Part shown: positions 23,778 through 31,107 of the stretch, one piece after another
Position numbering within the stretch: position 1 is the first letter of the stretch
Layout: every line of letters begins with the position of its first letter
NCBI GenBank assembly: GCA_964436815.1
Contig: CAYTER010000023.1
Location: forward strand, 1 to 33,165
DNA from: UBA993 sp964436815
GTDB taxonomy: Bacteria; Bacillota; Dethiobacteria; DTU022
Reading direction: 5' to 3'
Length of the DNA stretch: 33,165 nucleotides
Translations under genes and position numbers: made by a program
The notes under the pieces: generated by a model
What the model was told of the DNA's origin: nothing
Seen by the model: the letters and a program-made list of their open reading frames with translations, nothing else
Databases searched by the model: none

Positions 23778-24302
23778 ATGAACGAAAAACGGAAAAAAGA
23801 GCTATGCGACCTGGCAGAGAAGGAAGCTGTTAAAGCGCAATTGCGTGATGACACCTGTGCCAGAAGCACTCTTCACGGTTTAAGCTGTGCCTTTCCCTTT
23901 ATATCTGAAAAAATGGTTTCCGCTTCCTGGGCTTTAACCGGTGGGGTTGCTGCCAGCAGCGGCAGCTGCGGCGCTTTGTGCAGCGGACTATTGGCGATCG
24001 GGGCTAAATATATGCCCAGTGTTGCCGATGCTGAAAAAGGCGGCGAAGAAGTCCAAAAAGAATTTGAATACGGTCGTGATAAGCTCTTTGCCTACCGCGA
24101 CACTTTTCAAGAGGAGTTTGGCGCTCTAACCTGTCCGGGGGTGCAGCATAAAATATTCGGGCGTAGCTATAACCTGTTGGATGAAAAGGAACTGGTTGAA
24201 TTTCTATCGATGGAAGGCCATGAAATTAAATGCGCGGCTGTGGTGGCCTGGGCTGCCCGCAAAGCGGCGGAGATGATTCTGGAAGACGAGCAGACTGAAT
24301 AA
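23778..24302 (+). CDS. C_GCAxxG_C_C family protein
   Basis: The 174-residue cytoplasmic protein belongs to the C_GCAxxG_C_C group: a CARSTLHGLSCAF start (Cys27, Cys37), a GSCGALCSG segment (Cys64, Cys68) and further cysteines near 118 and 152 separated by helical segments. The cysteine positions suggest metal or cluster binding, as inferred for the family, but no activity is established. The family is common in anaerobes, often near redox or transport genes. It lies directly after the importer and probably shares its transcript; TGAGG precedes the ATG. It converges on the corrinoid protein with a 21-bp gap. Confidence 0.85.
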   Translation: MNEKRKKELCDLAEKEAVKAQLRDDTCARSTLHGLSCAFPFISEKMVSASWALTGGVAASSGSCGALCSGLLAIGAKYMPSVADAEKGGEEVQKEFEYGRDKLFAYRDTFQEEFGALTCPGVQHKIFGRSYNLLDEKELVEFLSMEGHEIKCAAVVAWAARKAAEMILEDEQTE

Positions 24303-24323
24303 TTACGAATGATCAGCTTCTTT

Positions 24324-24977
24324 TTACAGCTGGCCGGCCAGCAACTGTTTACAGATTTTAACCCCGGCGTCGGCTTCGTTTGCCCAGTAATCGGTGCCGA
24401 CCAGGTTTGAAACCGGTTCGTCGATCTGGCTTCCGCCGATAATGATGTAAGGCTTCTTGGGCCACTTGGCCGTCTCCTGCTTCAGCAGGGTGATAGTTTC
24501 TTTCATGCTGTCATAGGCTGCCGTAATTAATCCGGAAAGGCCTATAATATCCGGTTTCAGTTTTGCCGCTTCCGCAACAAAATCGCCTGGGGACACATCC
24601 ACTCCCAGGTCATGCACTGTAAAGCCGTGGCAGGTAAAGAGCATTTTTACAATGTTCTTGCCCAAATCATGAATATCATTTTTAACGGTGCCCAGCAGAA
24701 TGGTCCCCGATGCTTTTTCATCACTCTGACAAGACTGAAGGGTTGGTTCGATCAGCTCCATGATCTGCCTTAATATTTCTCCCGCCATGATTAGCCCGGC
24801 AATGTAATACTTGCCCTCACTATAGCGCTCGCCTACAATGCGCATCCCTTTTTGACAATCCTGCACGATTGACAGGGGATCTTCCTGGGCCTTAAGCCTT
24901 TTTTTTACGATATCAAGAGAATTGTTTTCATCAAGTTCTACTATGTTTTTGATCAGGTCATCTTTTTTTACGGTCAT
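24324..24977 (-). CDS. Corrinoid (cobalamin-binding) methyltransferase protein 1
   Basis: This 217-residue shuttle protein carries a cobalamin that accepts a methyl group from one methyltransferase and passes it to another. It has an N-terminal four-helix cap (LSIVQDCQKGMRIVGERYSEG) and a Rossmann-like B12 domain. The cobalt-binding DxHxxG motif is DIHDLG with His103, followed by VHDLGVD and SGLITAAYDSM typical of the MtaC/MttC group. It is in a GntR-corrinoid operon: its ATG overlaps the GntR stop as TGATG, with GGGAGG 10 nt before. A second copy lies about 1.1 kb away on the other strand. Confidence 0.95.
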   Translation of the reverse strand: MTVKKDDLIKNIVELDENNSLDIVKKRLKAQEDPLSIVQDCQKGMRIVGERYSEGKYYIAGLIMAGEILRQIMELIEPTLQSCQSDEKASGTILLGTVKNDIHDLGKNIVKMLFTCHGFTVHDLGVDVSPGDFVAEAAKLKPDIIGLSGLITAAYDSMKETITLLKQETAKWPKKPYIIIGGSQIDEPVSNLVGTDYWANEADAGVKICKQLLAGQL

Positions 24978-25762
24978 CAGGCCAGAACCTCCCTGTTACG
25001 GTAACCGATAGTTGAGGTAAAGCGCAGCCTGTCGCCGCGGCAGATAAACCATCCCCAGCTAACGGGTTTATCAGTGTAGTCATAAAAGATATGCTCCAGA
25101 TTAAAAGCAGCTGTACCTTCCGGGGCCTGTAAAATCCGGGCCTCATCATCGGTAATGACCGTTGTTTCTATACTCAGTTCACCAAATTTAAAATCGCTGC
25201 TTTCATCACCCTTGAACAAACCGCGCAGGGAAGTTACCCCAAGTTCGGATTCTACGACTGCCCGTTTCGGATCGTAAAGCAAATATTCACGGTGATAGAG
25301 CAACGGTTCTTCGCTGCGTGAGAGTAACCTGCGGATGTAAATTATTCTTTCCGCTTCTTTAACTTTTAGTTTCTGTGCGGCTCTCTGATCAGCCGAAACA
25401 ATTCTTACTTCTAAAATTGTAACCCTGGTCCGATCGTCATTGAAAATTTCCTGAAGTTCCAACAGGTGAAAAGAAGCAGTTTCCAGTTTTATCGGTTTAA
25501 CGAAAGTTCCCCGCCCCTGGGCGGCGGCGACCAAACCCTGATCGGATAAGATGTTGATCGCCCTTCTGACCGTCATGGGACTGACTTTATAGAGATTGCA
25601 GATTTGTGATTCAGAAGGCAGTCGATCCCCGATTCTCAGTTCCCCTGAGGTTATCTGCCTCTTGAGAATATCAACAAGCTGAACATAAGCCGGTTCAAAG
25701 GAGTTACGGTCAATGCTTTCTACAGATAAACTGGTGGTTATCCGCTTATTTTCATCAGCCAT
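24977..25762 (-). CDS. GntR-family regulator of the HutC type (UTRA domain)
   Basis: The N-terminal winged helix (about 18-88) reads GDRLPSESQICNLYKVSPMTVRRAINILSDQGLV in pieces, a typical GntR helix-turn-helix, with GRGTFV as the wing. The remaining 150 residues form a UTRA ligand-binding domain (ERIIYIRRLLSRSEEPLLYHREYLLYDP and the AAFNLEHIFYDYTDKPVSW region). UTRA domains sense small effector molecules, often sugars or amines. It overlaps the corrinoid gene downstream and is divergent from the second corrinoid-methyltransferase operon, making it the likely local regulator. ATG follows AAGGAG by 5 nt. Confidence 0.93.
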   Translation of the reverse strand: MADENKRITTSLSVESIDRNSFEPAYVQLVDILKRQITSGELRIGDRLPSESQICNLYKVSPMTVRRAINILSDQGLVAAAQGRGTFVKPIKLETASFHLLELQEIFNDDRTRVTILEVRIVSADQRAAQKLKVKEAERIIYIRRLLSRSEEPLLYHREYLLYDPKRAVVESELGVTSLRGLFKGDESSDFKFGELSIETTVITDDEARILQAPEGTAAFNLEHIFYDYTDKPVSWGWFICRGDRLRFTSTIGYRNREVLA

Positions 25763-25818
25763 AACGTCTCCTTTTTCTTATATCGTAATAGTTTTAAGCA
25801 TATAGATTCCTGTGAATA

Positions 25819-25847
25819 TACATATAACATAACATATTTTCAGGCAA
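25819..25847 (-). promoter_or_regulatory. Promoter for the GntR-corrinoid operon
   Basis: Minus strand TTGCCT (25847-25842), 17 bp, TATGTA (25824-25819). The -10 area contains TATATGTATA, an AT-rich possible operator for autoregulation. Confidence 0.5.
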
Positions 25848-25868
25848 TAATAAAGAGATCCGGACGAC

Positions 25869-25896
25869 TTGACAGAATTCCCTATATAAATATAGA
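25869..25896 (+). promoter_or_regulatory. Promoter with CTATAT/ATATAG palindrome for the corrinoid-methyltransferase operon
   Basis: TTGACA (25869-25874), a 16-bp spacer and TATAGA (25891-25896). The inverted repeat CTATAT-AA-ATATAG (25882-25895) lies in the spacer and -10, similar to the palindrome at 18941. The leader to the TTG start is about 140 nt and no known riboswitch class was recognised in it. Confidence 0.62.
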
Positions 25897-26043
25897 ATAT
25901 ACCTACCAGCAACATAAAAATAATTCAGTGATCTATCCCGGCAGAGAGGAAGTTTTCAGACAACATTAATTTTAGGGGCAATAATGAAAGTTGTTGCATA
26001 TTAGTCTGCAAATACTTTATTATATTAAAAGGAGGTTTTGATT

Positions 26044-26679
26044 TTGCAGGGAAATCTGGTTAAACTACTGTCAGATTTAAAGGAAGCAGAAGCTATCGAA
26101 TATGTGAACGAAACCTTGAACAAGGGTGGCGATCCCACAGCGCTCTTGGAAGAAGCGAAAGAGGGAATGTCCATAATCGGTAGCAGATTCTCACAGGGTG
26201 AATACTTCATCCCTGACCTGATTTACTCAGGCGAAATTATGAAAAACATTGTTGCGCTGCTTGAGCCGAAGCTTAAGGAAGCGCGGGGCGGTGAGGACAA
26301 TAACTTAGGGGATGTCATCATCGCGACAGTCGAAGGCGATATTCATGATATCGGCAAAAACCTGGTTGTCTTCATGCTTGATGCAAACGGCTTCAATGTT
26401 CATGACCTTGGTGTGGATGTTCCGATTCAGACTATAGTTGATAAAATAAAAGAAACCAATGCTCCGGTCATCGGCTTGAGCGGATTTTTAACCCTTGCTC
26501 ATGAGTCAATGAAAAAGACCGTTGATGCAATTGCGGCCGCAGGTCTTCGGGATAAGATCAAAGTGATGATCGGCGGAGGCCAGATTGATGAAATGGTAAA
26601 AGATTATATAGGCGCAGATGCTTACGGCTTAGATGCAACCGATGCAGTTAAGCTGGCAAAACAATGGATAGGAGGTTGA
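26044..26679 (+). CDS. Corrinoid (cobalamin-binding) methyltransferase protein 2
   Basis: The ~211-residue corrinoid protein resembles the first: cap helices (LLEEAKEGMSIIGSRFSQGEYFIPDL) and a B12 domain with DIHDIG, His101 binding cobalt, then VHDLGVDV and LSGFLTLAHESM. I choose TTG at 26044, 8 nt after AAAAGGAGG; a TTG at 26038 would leave only 2 nt. It lies 3 bp upstream of the UroD-family methyltransferase, whose ribosome site is in its last codons, so the two are very likely partners. The first corrinoid protein may serve a different methyl donor or be a regulatory or alternative partner. Confidence 0.95.
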   Translation: MQGNLVKLLSDLKEAEAIEYVNETLNKGGDPTALLEEAKEGMSIIGSRFSQGEYFIPDLIYSGEIMKNIVALLEPKLKEARGGEDNNLGDVIIATVEGDIHDIGKNLVVFMLDANGFNVHDLGVDVPIQTIVDKIKETNAPVIGLSGFLTLAHESMKKTVDAIAAAGLRDKIKVMIGGGQIDEMVKDYIGADAYGLDATDAVKLAKQWIGG

Positions 26680-26682
26680 ACC

Positions 26683-28035
26683 ATGGATAAGAGTTGGGAA
26701 CAGATGACTGCTGCTGAGAAACAGGAAGCGCAGTTTCAAAAACTGCTCTCCCCGAAAGACCCTGAGGGTAACGATGTACAATTCCAGACTAAAGAAGCAG
26801 AAGCGCTATACAAAGCTAACATAACCAGGATAAAAGACGCCATTCAAATGAAGAAGAAGCCGGACAGAGTGCCGGTTACCATATACCCCAGCATGTTCCC
26901 TTATTATTACTCAGGGGTTAAACTGAAAGACGCAATGTATGATTATGAATTATGCACATCCGCCTTTAAAAAGTATATCATGGAATTCCAACCCGATATG
27001 CATATCGGCGCCTCTGTGCTTGGTCCGGGCAGATTTTTTGAATTAATGGATTACAAGCTTTATGCCTGGCCGGGGCACGGAGTCGGAGATAATCACTGTT
27101 ACCAGTGCCTTGAAAAGGAATATATGACAGAAGATGAGTACGACATCCTGCTCACCGATCCTTCATTCTTTTTCCAGAATTTCTACCTGCCGCGTGTTTT
27201 CGGCTCGTTAAATGGATTTACCATGCTGCCCTCCTTTACCGGAATCCTTGAAATGTACGGGGTTGCTTTCAACTTTATTCCTTATGCCCTCCCCCCGGTA
27301 CAGGAAACCTTCAAGACCCTCTTTGAAGCCGGGGCTGAAGCAATGAAATGGGCCATGGCCATGGGTGGTTGTGACGCTGAATTAAGATCATTCGGCTACC
27401 CCAACATTCTGGCTGGCTACAGCAAGGCGCCTTTTGATGTTATCGGCGACACCCTCCGAGGGACCCATGGCGTAATGCTCGATATGTACCGGAGGCCGGA
27501 AACGCTGCTTAAAGCACTCGATCAGCAGATCCCGATCATGACCGCTATGGGTATTAACACCATGAAGATGACCGGTAACCCACTGATCTTTATGCCGCTG
27601 CATAAAGGTGCTGACGGCTTCCTATCGGACGAGCAGTTTAAGAAATTCTACTGGCCGCAGCTGAAACAGATCATGGAAGGTTTGATTGAAGGAGGCTGTG
27701 TCCCCTGGCTCGCCCTTGAAGGACGCTGGAATACCCGTCTGGAGGTTATGCAGGACATTCCTGAAGGTAAGACACTCTTGATGATTGACCAGTCAGATAT
27801 CCAGAAGGCTAAGGCAACTGTCGGCAAGAAAGCCTGCCTGACCGGTAACGTACCATCATCGCTGCTGCACCTTGGCACACCGGAAGATGTCAAGAATTAC
27901 TGCAAGATGCTGATCGATACTGTCGGAAAAGACGGCGGCTTGATTTTGGCCAACGGCGCGTTCCTCGATGAAGCGAAACCGGAAAACGTCAAGGCCATGG
28001 TTGAGTTCAGCAAGGAATACGGTGTCTATAAATAA
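26683..28035 (+). CDS. UroD-family (MtaA-like fold) corrinoid methyltransferase without the usual zinc ligands
   Basis: The 450-residue protein has the uroporphyrinogen-decarboxylase barrel used by MtaA, MtbA and CmuA-type methyltransferases. Supporting segments are KAPFDVIGDTLRGTHGVMLDM (split about 247-268), GFLSDEQFKKFYWPQ (312-325) and the C-terminal GNVPSSLL and AKPENVKAM stretches. The MtaA zinc ligands (HxC and a late Cys) align with Ala344 and Glu346 in PWLALEGRW and Ala426 in ILANGAF, so none is kept. A separate HGVGDNHCYQC stretch (132-142) has two His and two Cys that might bind another metal. It probably moves a methyl or alkyl group to or from the upstream corrinoid protein; the substrate is unknown. 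It ends before a strong terminator. Confidence 0.88.
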   Translation: MDKSWEQMTAAEKQEAQFQKLLSPKDPEGNDVQFQTKEAEALYKANITRIKDAIQMKKKPDRVPVTIYPSMFPYYYSGVKLKDAMYDYELCTSAFKKYIMEFQPDMHIGASVLGPGRFFELMDYKLYAWPGHGVGDNHCYQCLEKEYMTEDEYDILLTDPSFFFQNFYLPRVFGSLNGFTMLPSFTGILEMYGVAFNFIPYALPPVQETFKTLFEAGAEAMKWAMAMGGCDAELRSFGYPNILAGYSKAPFDVIGDTLRGTHGVMLDMYRRPETLLKALDQQIPIMTAMGINTMKMTGNPLIFMPLHKGADGFLSDEQFKKFYWPQLKQIMEGLIEGGCVPWLALEGRWNTRLEVMQDIPEGKTLLMIDQSDIQKAKATVGKKACLTGNVPSSLLHLGTPEDVKNYCKMLIDTVGKDGGLILANGAFLDEAKPENVKAMVEFSKEYGVYK

Positions 28036-28069
28036 GCTATAGCAGTTTAAGTTAGCTAATCAATAATAA

Positions 28070-28111
28070 GGGGTTACCCTCTATGACATGAGGATAACCC
28101 CCTGCTTTTTT
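28070..28111 (+). terminator. Strong terminator after the methyltransferase
   Basis: GGGGTTACCCTC pairs with GAGGATAACCCC around an 8-nt loop and is followed by six T. It separates the operon from the convergent DUF1638 gene. Confidence 0.9.
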
Positions 28112-28127
28112 GTTGCCGCTTTTTCTT

Positions 28128-28835
28128 TTAGCCTGCCGAAGATACTCCGAATATTTGATCCTGAATGATGTAGTTCTCGCAGGTGCCCATGTCCGGCAGG
28201 GAAACTTTATCGCCCGGCTTAATGATAGCAAAATCACTCTGCCAATCCTGCTCTAAAGCCCTCCGTAAAAGGGACAGATCCCCCGGAATAACTTTATGTT
28301 CAAGGGTGAGCTCCTGAGCAATCGTTTTAGTTTCAGCGATAAATTCTTCTGAATCAAAAGCGCCTGTATCAATAACTACCAGGTGGGTGTAGTGTTTAAG
28401 CATAATCCGGAAAATAGAGCGGGTTTTTTCCTGTCCGTATCTTTCCAGGCATCTTTCATATTCGTGCCAGATATTATTTTCGTAACGAAGCCAGCCCCTG
28501 GTCAGGTAGTAAGCCCGAAAGCCTTTTTCCAGCTCTCTTCTGACGCTGTTGCTGCCTAGAAACATGGAAATGCAGTCGTCAACTTTGGGAATTACCAGGC
28601 TTGCGTCTGGCGATGAAAGGCCGATCAGCGAATTACCGCATAAACCGAACAGCAGCACGATGTTGTCAAAACCGCTAACACTGCTAATGGACTGCTGTAA
28701 ATTTTCTTTTAAGCGATCCGGATAATTATGCAGGCCCGAATCAATCCAGAAGAGCTGATGGTTAGTTCCGGTCTGCCTGATGACCAGGTTGATTTCGTCT
28801 TCAAGTGTTTTGCAGGCGATTACCGCTATTTTCAT
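28128..28835 (-). CDS. DUF1638 protein
   Basis: The 235-residue soluble protein matches DUF1638: IAVIACKTLEDEI at the start, LLFGLCGNSLIGL, LVIPKVDDCISMFLGS and YYLTRGWLRYE in order. The CGN motif and the DDC motif carry conserved cysteines that suggest ligand or metal binding. DUF1638 proteins are repeatedly found near corrinoid methyltransferases, but their activity is not established. It lies downstream of the MoaD-like gene on the minus strand with a 57-bp gap and has GGAGG 7 nt before the ATG. Confidence 0.88.
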   Translation of the reverse strand: MKIAVIACKTLEDEINLVIRQTGTNHQLFWIDSGLHNYPDRLKENLQQSISSVSGFDNIVLLFGLCGNSLIGLSSPDASLVIPKVDDCISMFLGSNSVRRELEKGFRAYYLTRGWLRYENNIWHEYERCLERYGQEKTRSIFRIMLKHYTHLVVIDTGAFDSEEFIAETKTIAQELTLEHKVIPGDLSLLRRALEQDWQSDFAIIKPGDKVSLPDMGTCENYIIQDQIFGVSSAG

Positions 28836-28892
28836 TAATAAACCTCCGATTATATCTTACAGGAAAAAAGGTTATTTATACTATCCTTATAT

Positions 28893-29177
28893 TTAGCCTC
28901 CGCTTAACAGGGGCAGGATTGAGACCCGGTCCTGATCTTTTAGTTCCGTATCAAGGTTTTGCAAGAAAACAATATCCCTGCCGTTTACCAGGAGTCTCAA
29001 GGTTTTAGTGCTTTTTTCAGTTGTTAAATGTTCCACCAGCTCTGTACTGGTCTCTGCCGCCAGGTAATCAAGCAAATCTTTCAGCTTTGCCTGATCCGGC
29101 AGTTCAACGGTCATTTCACCGCCGGCGCTAAACATTTTGCCTATTTCGGCTACTCCCTTAACCGTTACAGTAATCAT
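28893..29177 (-). CDS. MoaD/ThiS-like ubiquitin-fold protein
   Basis: This ~94-residue beta-grasp protein ends in Gly-Gly (LPLLSGG), the tail that becomes a thiocarboxylate in sulfur-carrier proteins such as MoaD and ThiS. The core VTVKGVAEIGK, a central helix around KLKDLLDYLAAE and LRLLVNGRDI/DRVSILPL match the fold. MoaD supplies sulfur for molybdopterin, and a MoaD paralogue near an AOR commonly serves tungstopterin synthesis. The ATG at 29177 is preferred over GTG at 29186 because GAGG is then 8 nt upstream. It is the first gene of a pair with DUF1638. Confidence 0.85.
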   Translation of the reverse strand: MITVTVKGVAEIGKMFSAGGEMTVELPDQAKLKDLLDYLAAETSTELVEHLTTEKSTKTLRLLVNGRDIVFLQNLDTELKDQDRVSILPLLSGG

Positions 29178-29212
29178 AATGAACACCTCGTAATTAAAAC
29201 CATGTAACCTCT

Positions 29213-29241
29213 TTTGTAACAGCAGGCCGGTCTGTTGTCAA
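29213..29241 (-). promoter_or_regulatory. Promoter for the MoaD-DUF1638 pair
   Basis: Minus strand TTGACA (29241-29236), a 17-bp spacer and TACAAA (29218-29213). The -35 is perfect and the -10 is poor, which fits an activated or weak promoter. Confidence 0.5.
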
Positions 29242-29270
29242 CTTAAAATATACAACAGGATTTCATTGCT

Positions 29271-29297
29271 CTATATTTAACTATATAATATTATAAT
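29271..29297 (+). promoter_or_regulatory. Promoter region of the MBL-SDR pair with CTATAT repeats
   Basis: TATAAT at 29292-29297 lies just after two direct copies of CTATAT (29271-29276, 29281-29286) spaced one helical turn apart. No clear -35 is seen. The half-site resembles the palindromes at 18941 and 25882. Confidence 0.45.
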
Positions 29298-29331
29298 ACT
29301 ACATCAGATGTCTACTCAAGGAGGGCTACAG

Positions 29332-30180
29332 ATGGAAGTCAGATTAAACACGCACGGAAAAGACATGCTTTCGACTAAAGCATATTTCAGCGATGAAAAG
29401 GGTTTTGAAGTTTCATCGGTTATTATTACCGGTAAAGAGGAAGCAGCTTTGATTGACACTCAGTGGACGCTATCCAACGCCCACCGGGTTGTGGCCGAGG
29501 TTCTGGAGACGGGAAAGGTTTTAAAAACGATCTATTTAACCCATGCCCATCCGGATCACTACTTCGGCACCGGGCATATCGCCGAAGCTTTCCCTAACGC
29601 GAAGGTGATTGCCCTTCCTGAAGTGTGCAAAACAATAAACGATCAATTCTTCGGCAAAATGGAGCACTGGGAAGAAGTAATCGGGGTAATTAATGTGCCT
29701 CGCAAAACGGTAAAGATCGAACCGCTAAATGAACTTTTCTTTGAACTGGAAGGCCATAAAATCGAGATAATCCCAAAAGTGATGGGTGATCTCAAGTATA
29801 ACACGGTGGTCTGGATACCCTCGATCAGTACTCTGATCGGCAGCGATGTTTTATTTAACCAGGCTCACCCCTTTACCTGCGAGATAACCGCCGATGAACG
29901 CCGGCAATGGATCAATGACCTTGATCGTTTGGAAGCGATGAATGCCGAAGTCGTGATCCCGGGGCACCAGAAGCCCGGCATGCCTTTTGACGCCAGTTCA
30001 TTTAGCTTCACCCGCGATTACCTGGTAGCGACAGAGGAAGTACTGGCCAAGACTGAAGATGTGGCCAATTTCTATTATGCCATGGTCAGCCTTTTCCCTG
30101 AGGCCAATCTCTTTATCAGCAATGAGATGAACGCCAATGTTTTTAAGGGTAACCGCGACTGGAACTGGCGGGAAGACTGA
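29332..30180 (+). CDS. MBL-fold metallo-hydrolase
   Basis: The 282-residue cytoplasmic protein has the metallo-beta-lactamase fold. The metal motif HxHxDH is THAHPDH with His71, His73, Asp75, His76; further ligands come from the segment around STLIGSDVLF and VIPGHQKPG. The ATG at 29332 is chosen over ATG 29308 because AAGGAGGG lies 6 nt before it. Many relatives are annotated as hydrolases or as flavodiiron-like oxidoreductases without the flavodoxin domain; the substrate is not deducible. It is followed by an SDR gene after 48 bp, and the pair is downstream of the CTATAT repeats. Confidence 0.9.
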   Translation: MEVRLNTHGKDMLSTKAYFSDEKGFEVSSVIITGKEEAALIDTQWTLSNAHRVVAEVLETGKVLKTIYLTHAHPDHYFGTGHIAEAFPNAKVIALPEVCKTINDQFFGKMEHWEEVIGVINVPRKTVKIEPLNELFFELEGHKIEIIPKVMGDLKYNTVVWIPSISTLIGSDVLFNQAHPFTCEITADERRQWINDLDRLEAMNAEVVIPGHQKPGMPFDASSFSFTRDYLVATEEVLAKTEDVANFYYAMVSLFPEANLFISNEMNANVFKGNRDWNWRED

Positions 30181-30228
30181 TTTTTTAGTTTCTAAGTAAC
30201 TATATTAATGACGAGGTGATTTATACCG

Positions 30229-31002
30229 ATGAGACTAAAAGATAAAACCGCGCTCATCACCGGGGCCGGCAGCGGCATAGGTGCTGCCATCGCTCAAAGG
30301 TTTGTTGAAGACGGGGCCAAAGTCTGCATTGTCGGGAGACGTCAGGAGCTACTGGAGAAGGTAGCCGCTGATCTCGCACCCGGCCTGGTCAAGGTCTGCC
30401 CGGGAGATGTTGCCAAAGCGGATGATATTACAAAGATGGTCAAAACTGCAGCAGACTTTGGCGGTCAGGTAGATATCCTGGTTAACTGTGCCGGGATTAA
30501 TCATCCGGGTGGGGTGACCAGCATAGATCTCAAGGATTGGGATAATATTCTGGCTGTAAACTTAACCGGCCCCTTCCTGCTGATGAGGGCTGTCATTCCG
30601 ATGATGATTAAAAATGGCGGCGGTTCGATTATCAATATCGCCTCGATCGGGGGATTAAGGTGTCTTTCTGACCGGGTTGGCTACTGCACCTCCAAGGCGG
30701 CTTTAATCATGCTCACCCAGCAGGCCGCCCGCGATTTTGGCAAAGACAAAGTGCGCTGCAATGTGGTTTGTCCCGGTTTCGTCTATACCCCGATGACCGA
30801 AGGACATTTTGGCGAGTTCGGACAGGTAGACAGCAGTAAGTTCCGTGCCGTTCCAATGGGCCGGGGCGCTTTGCCCGGTGAGATGGGCGGAATCTGCAGC
30901 TTCCTGGCCAGTGATGATTCTTCCTACATGACCGGCTCGGTGCTGGTGGTCGATGGGGGCACAACGATCGTTGATCCCTTTGAAATCGGGCTTGACGGTT
31001 AG
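30229..31002 (+). CDS. Short-chain dehydrogenase/reductase
   Basis: This 257-residue NAD(P)-dependent oxidoreductase of classical SDR type carries the nucleotide motif TGAGSGIG (11-18), NCAG at 86-89, catalytic Asn111, Ser139, Tyr152 and Lys156 (YCTSK). The C-terminal half has PGFVYTPM and FLASDDSSYMTGSVLVVDGG, usual for 3-oxoacyl reductase-like enzymes. The substrate is not predictable; a hydroxy compound from the local pathway is plausible. Its ribosome site is GAGGTG, 10-11 nt before the ATG. It is followed by a promoter and a rhodanese lipoprotein gene. Confidence 0.95.
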   Translation: MRLKDKTALITGAGSGIGAAIAQRFVEDGAKVCIVGRRQELLEKVAADLAPGLVKVCPGDVAKADDITKMVKTAADFGGQVDILVNCAGINHPGGVTSIDLKDWDNILAVNLTGPFLLMRAVIPMMIKNGGGSIINIASIGGLRCLSDRVGYCTSKAALIMLTQQAARDFGKDKVRCNVVCPGFVYTPMTEGHFGEFGQVDSSKFRAVPMGRGALPGEMGGICSFLASDDSSYMTGSVLVVDGGTTIVDPFEIGLDG

Positions 31003-31060
31003 CAATGCACTTCATCCGGCTGGCTTCTTCTCTCAGGTCGAGCAGATTAAGCCTGGTAAA

Positions 31061-31069
31061 TGCTATAAT
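31061..31069 (+). promoter_or_regulatory. Extended -10 promoter for the rhodanese gene
   Basis: TGCTATAAT is an extended -10 with a perfect TATAAT and no good -35, identical to the element at 7435-7443. It lies about 40 bp before the rhodanese ATG. Confidence 0.55.
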
Positions 31070-31107
31070 TAGAAGTAGGCAACTAATGATCATAACAGGG
31101 GAAGATT

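Noticed and set aside
25994..26023. Second promoter-like TTGCAT-18-TATTAT upstream of corrinoid protein 2
   Set aside because: Transcription would start inside the ribosome site of the gene, so the promoter at 25869 is preferred.
29219..29235. ACAG/CTGT inverted repeat in the MoaD promoter spacer
   Set aside because: Only four-base arms match, which is expected by chance.
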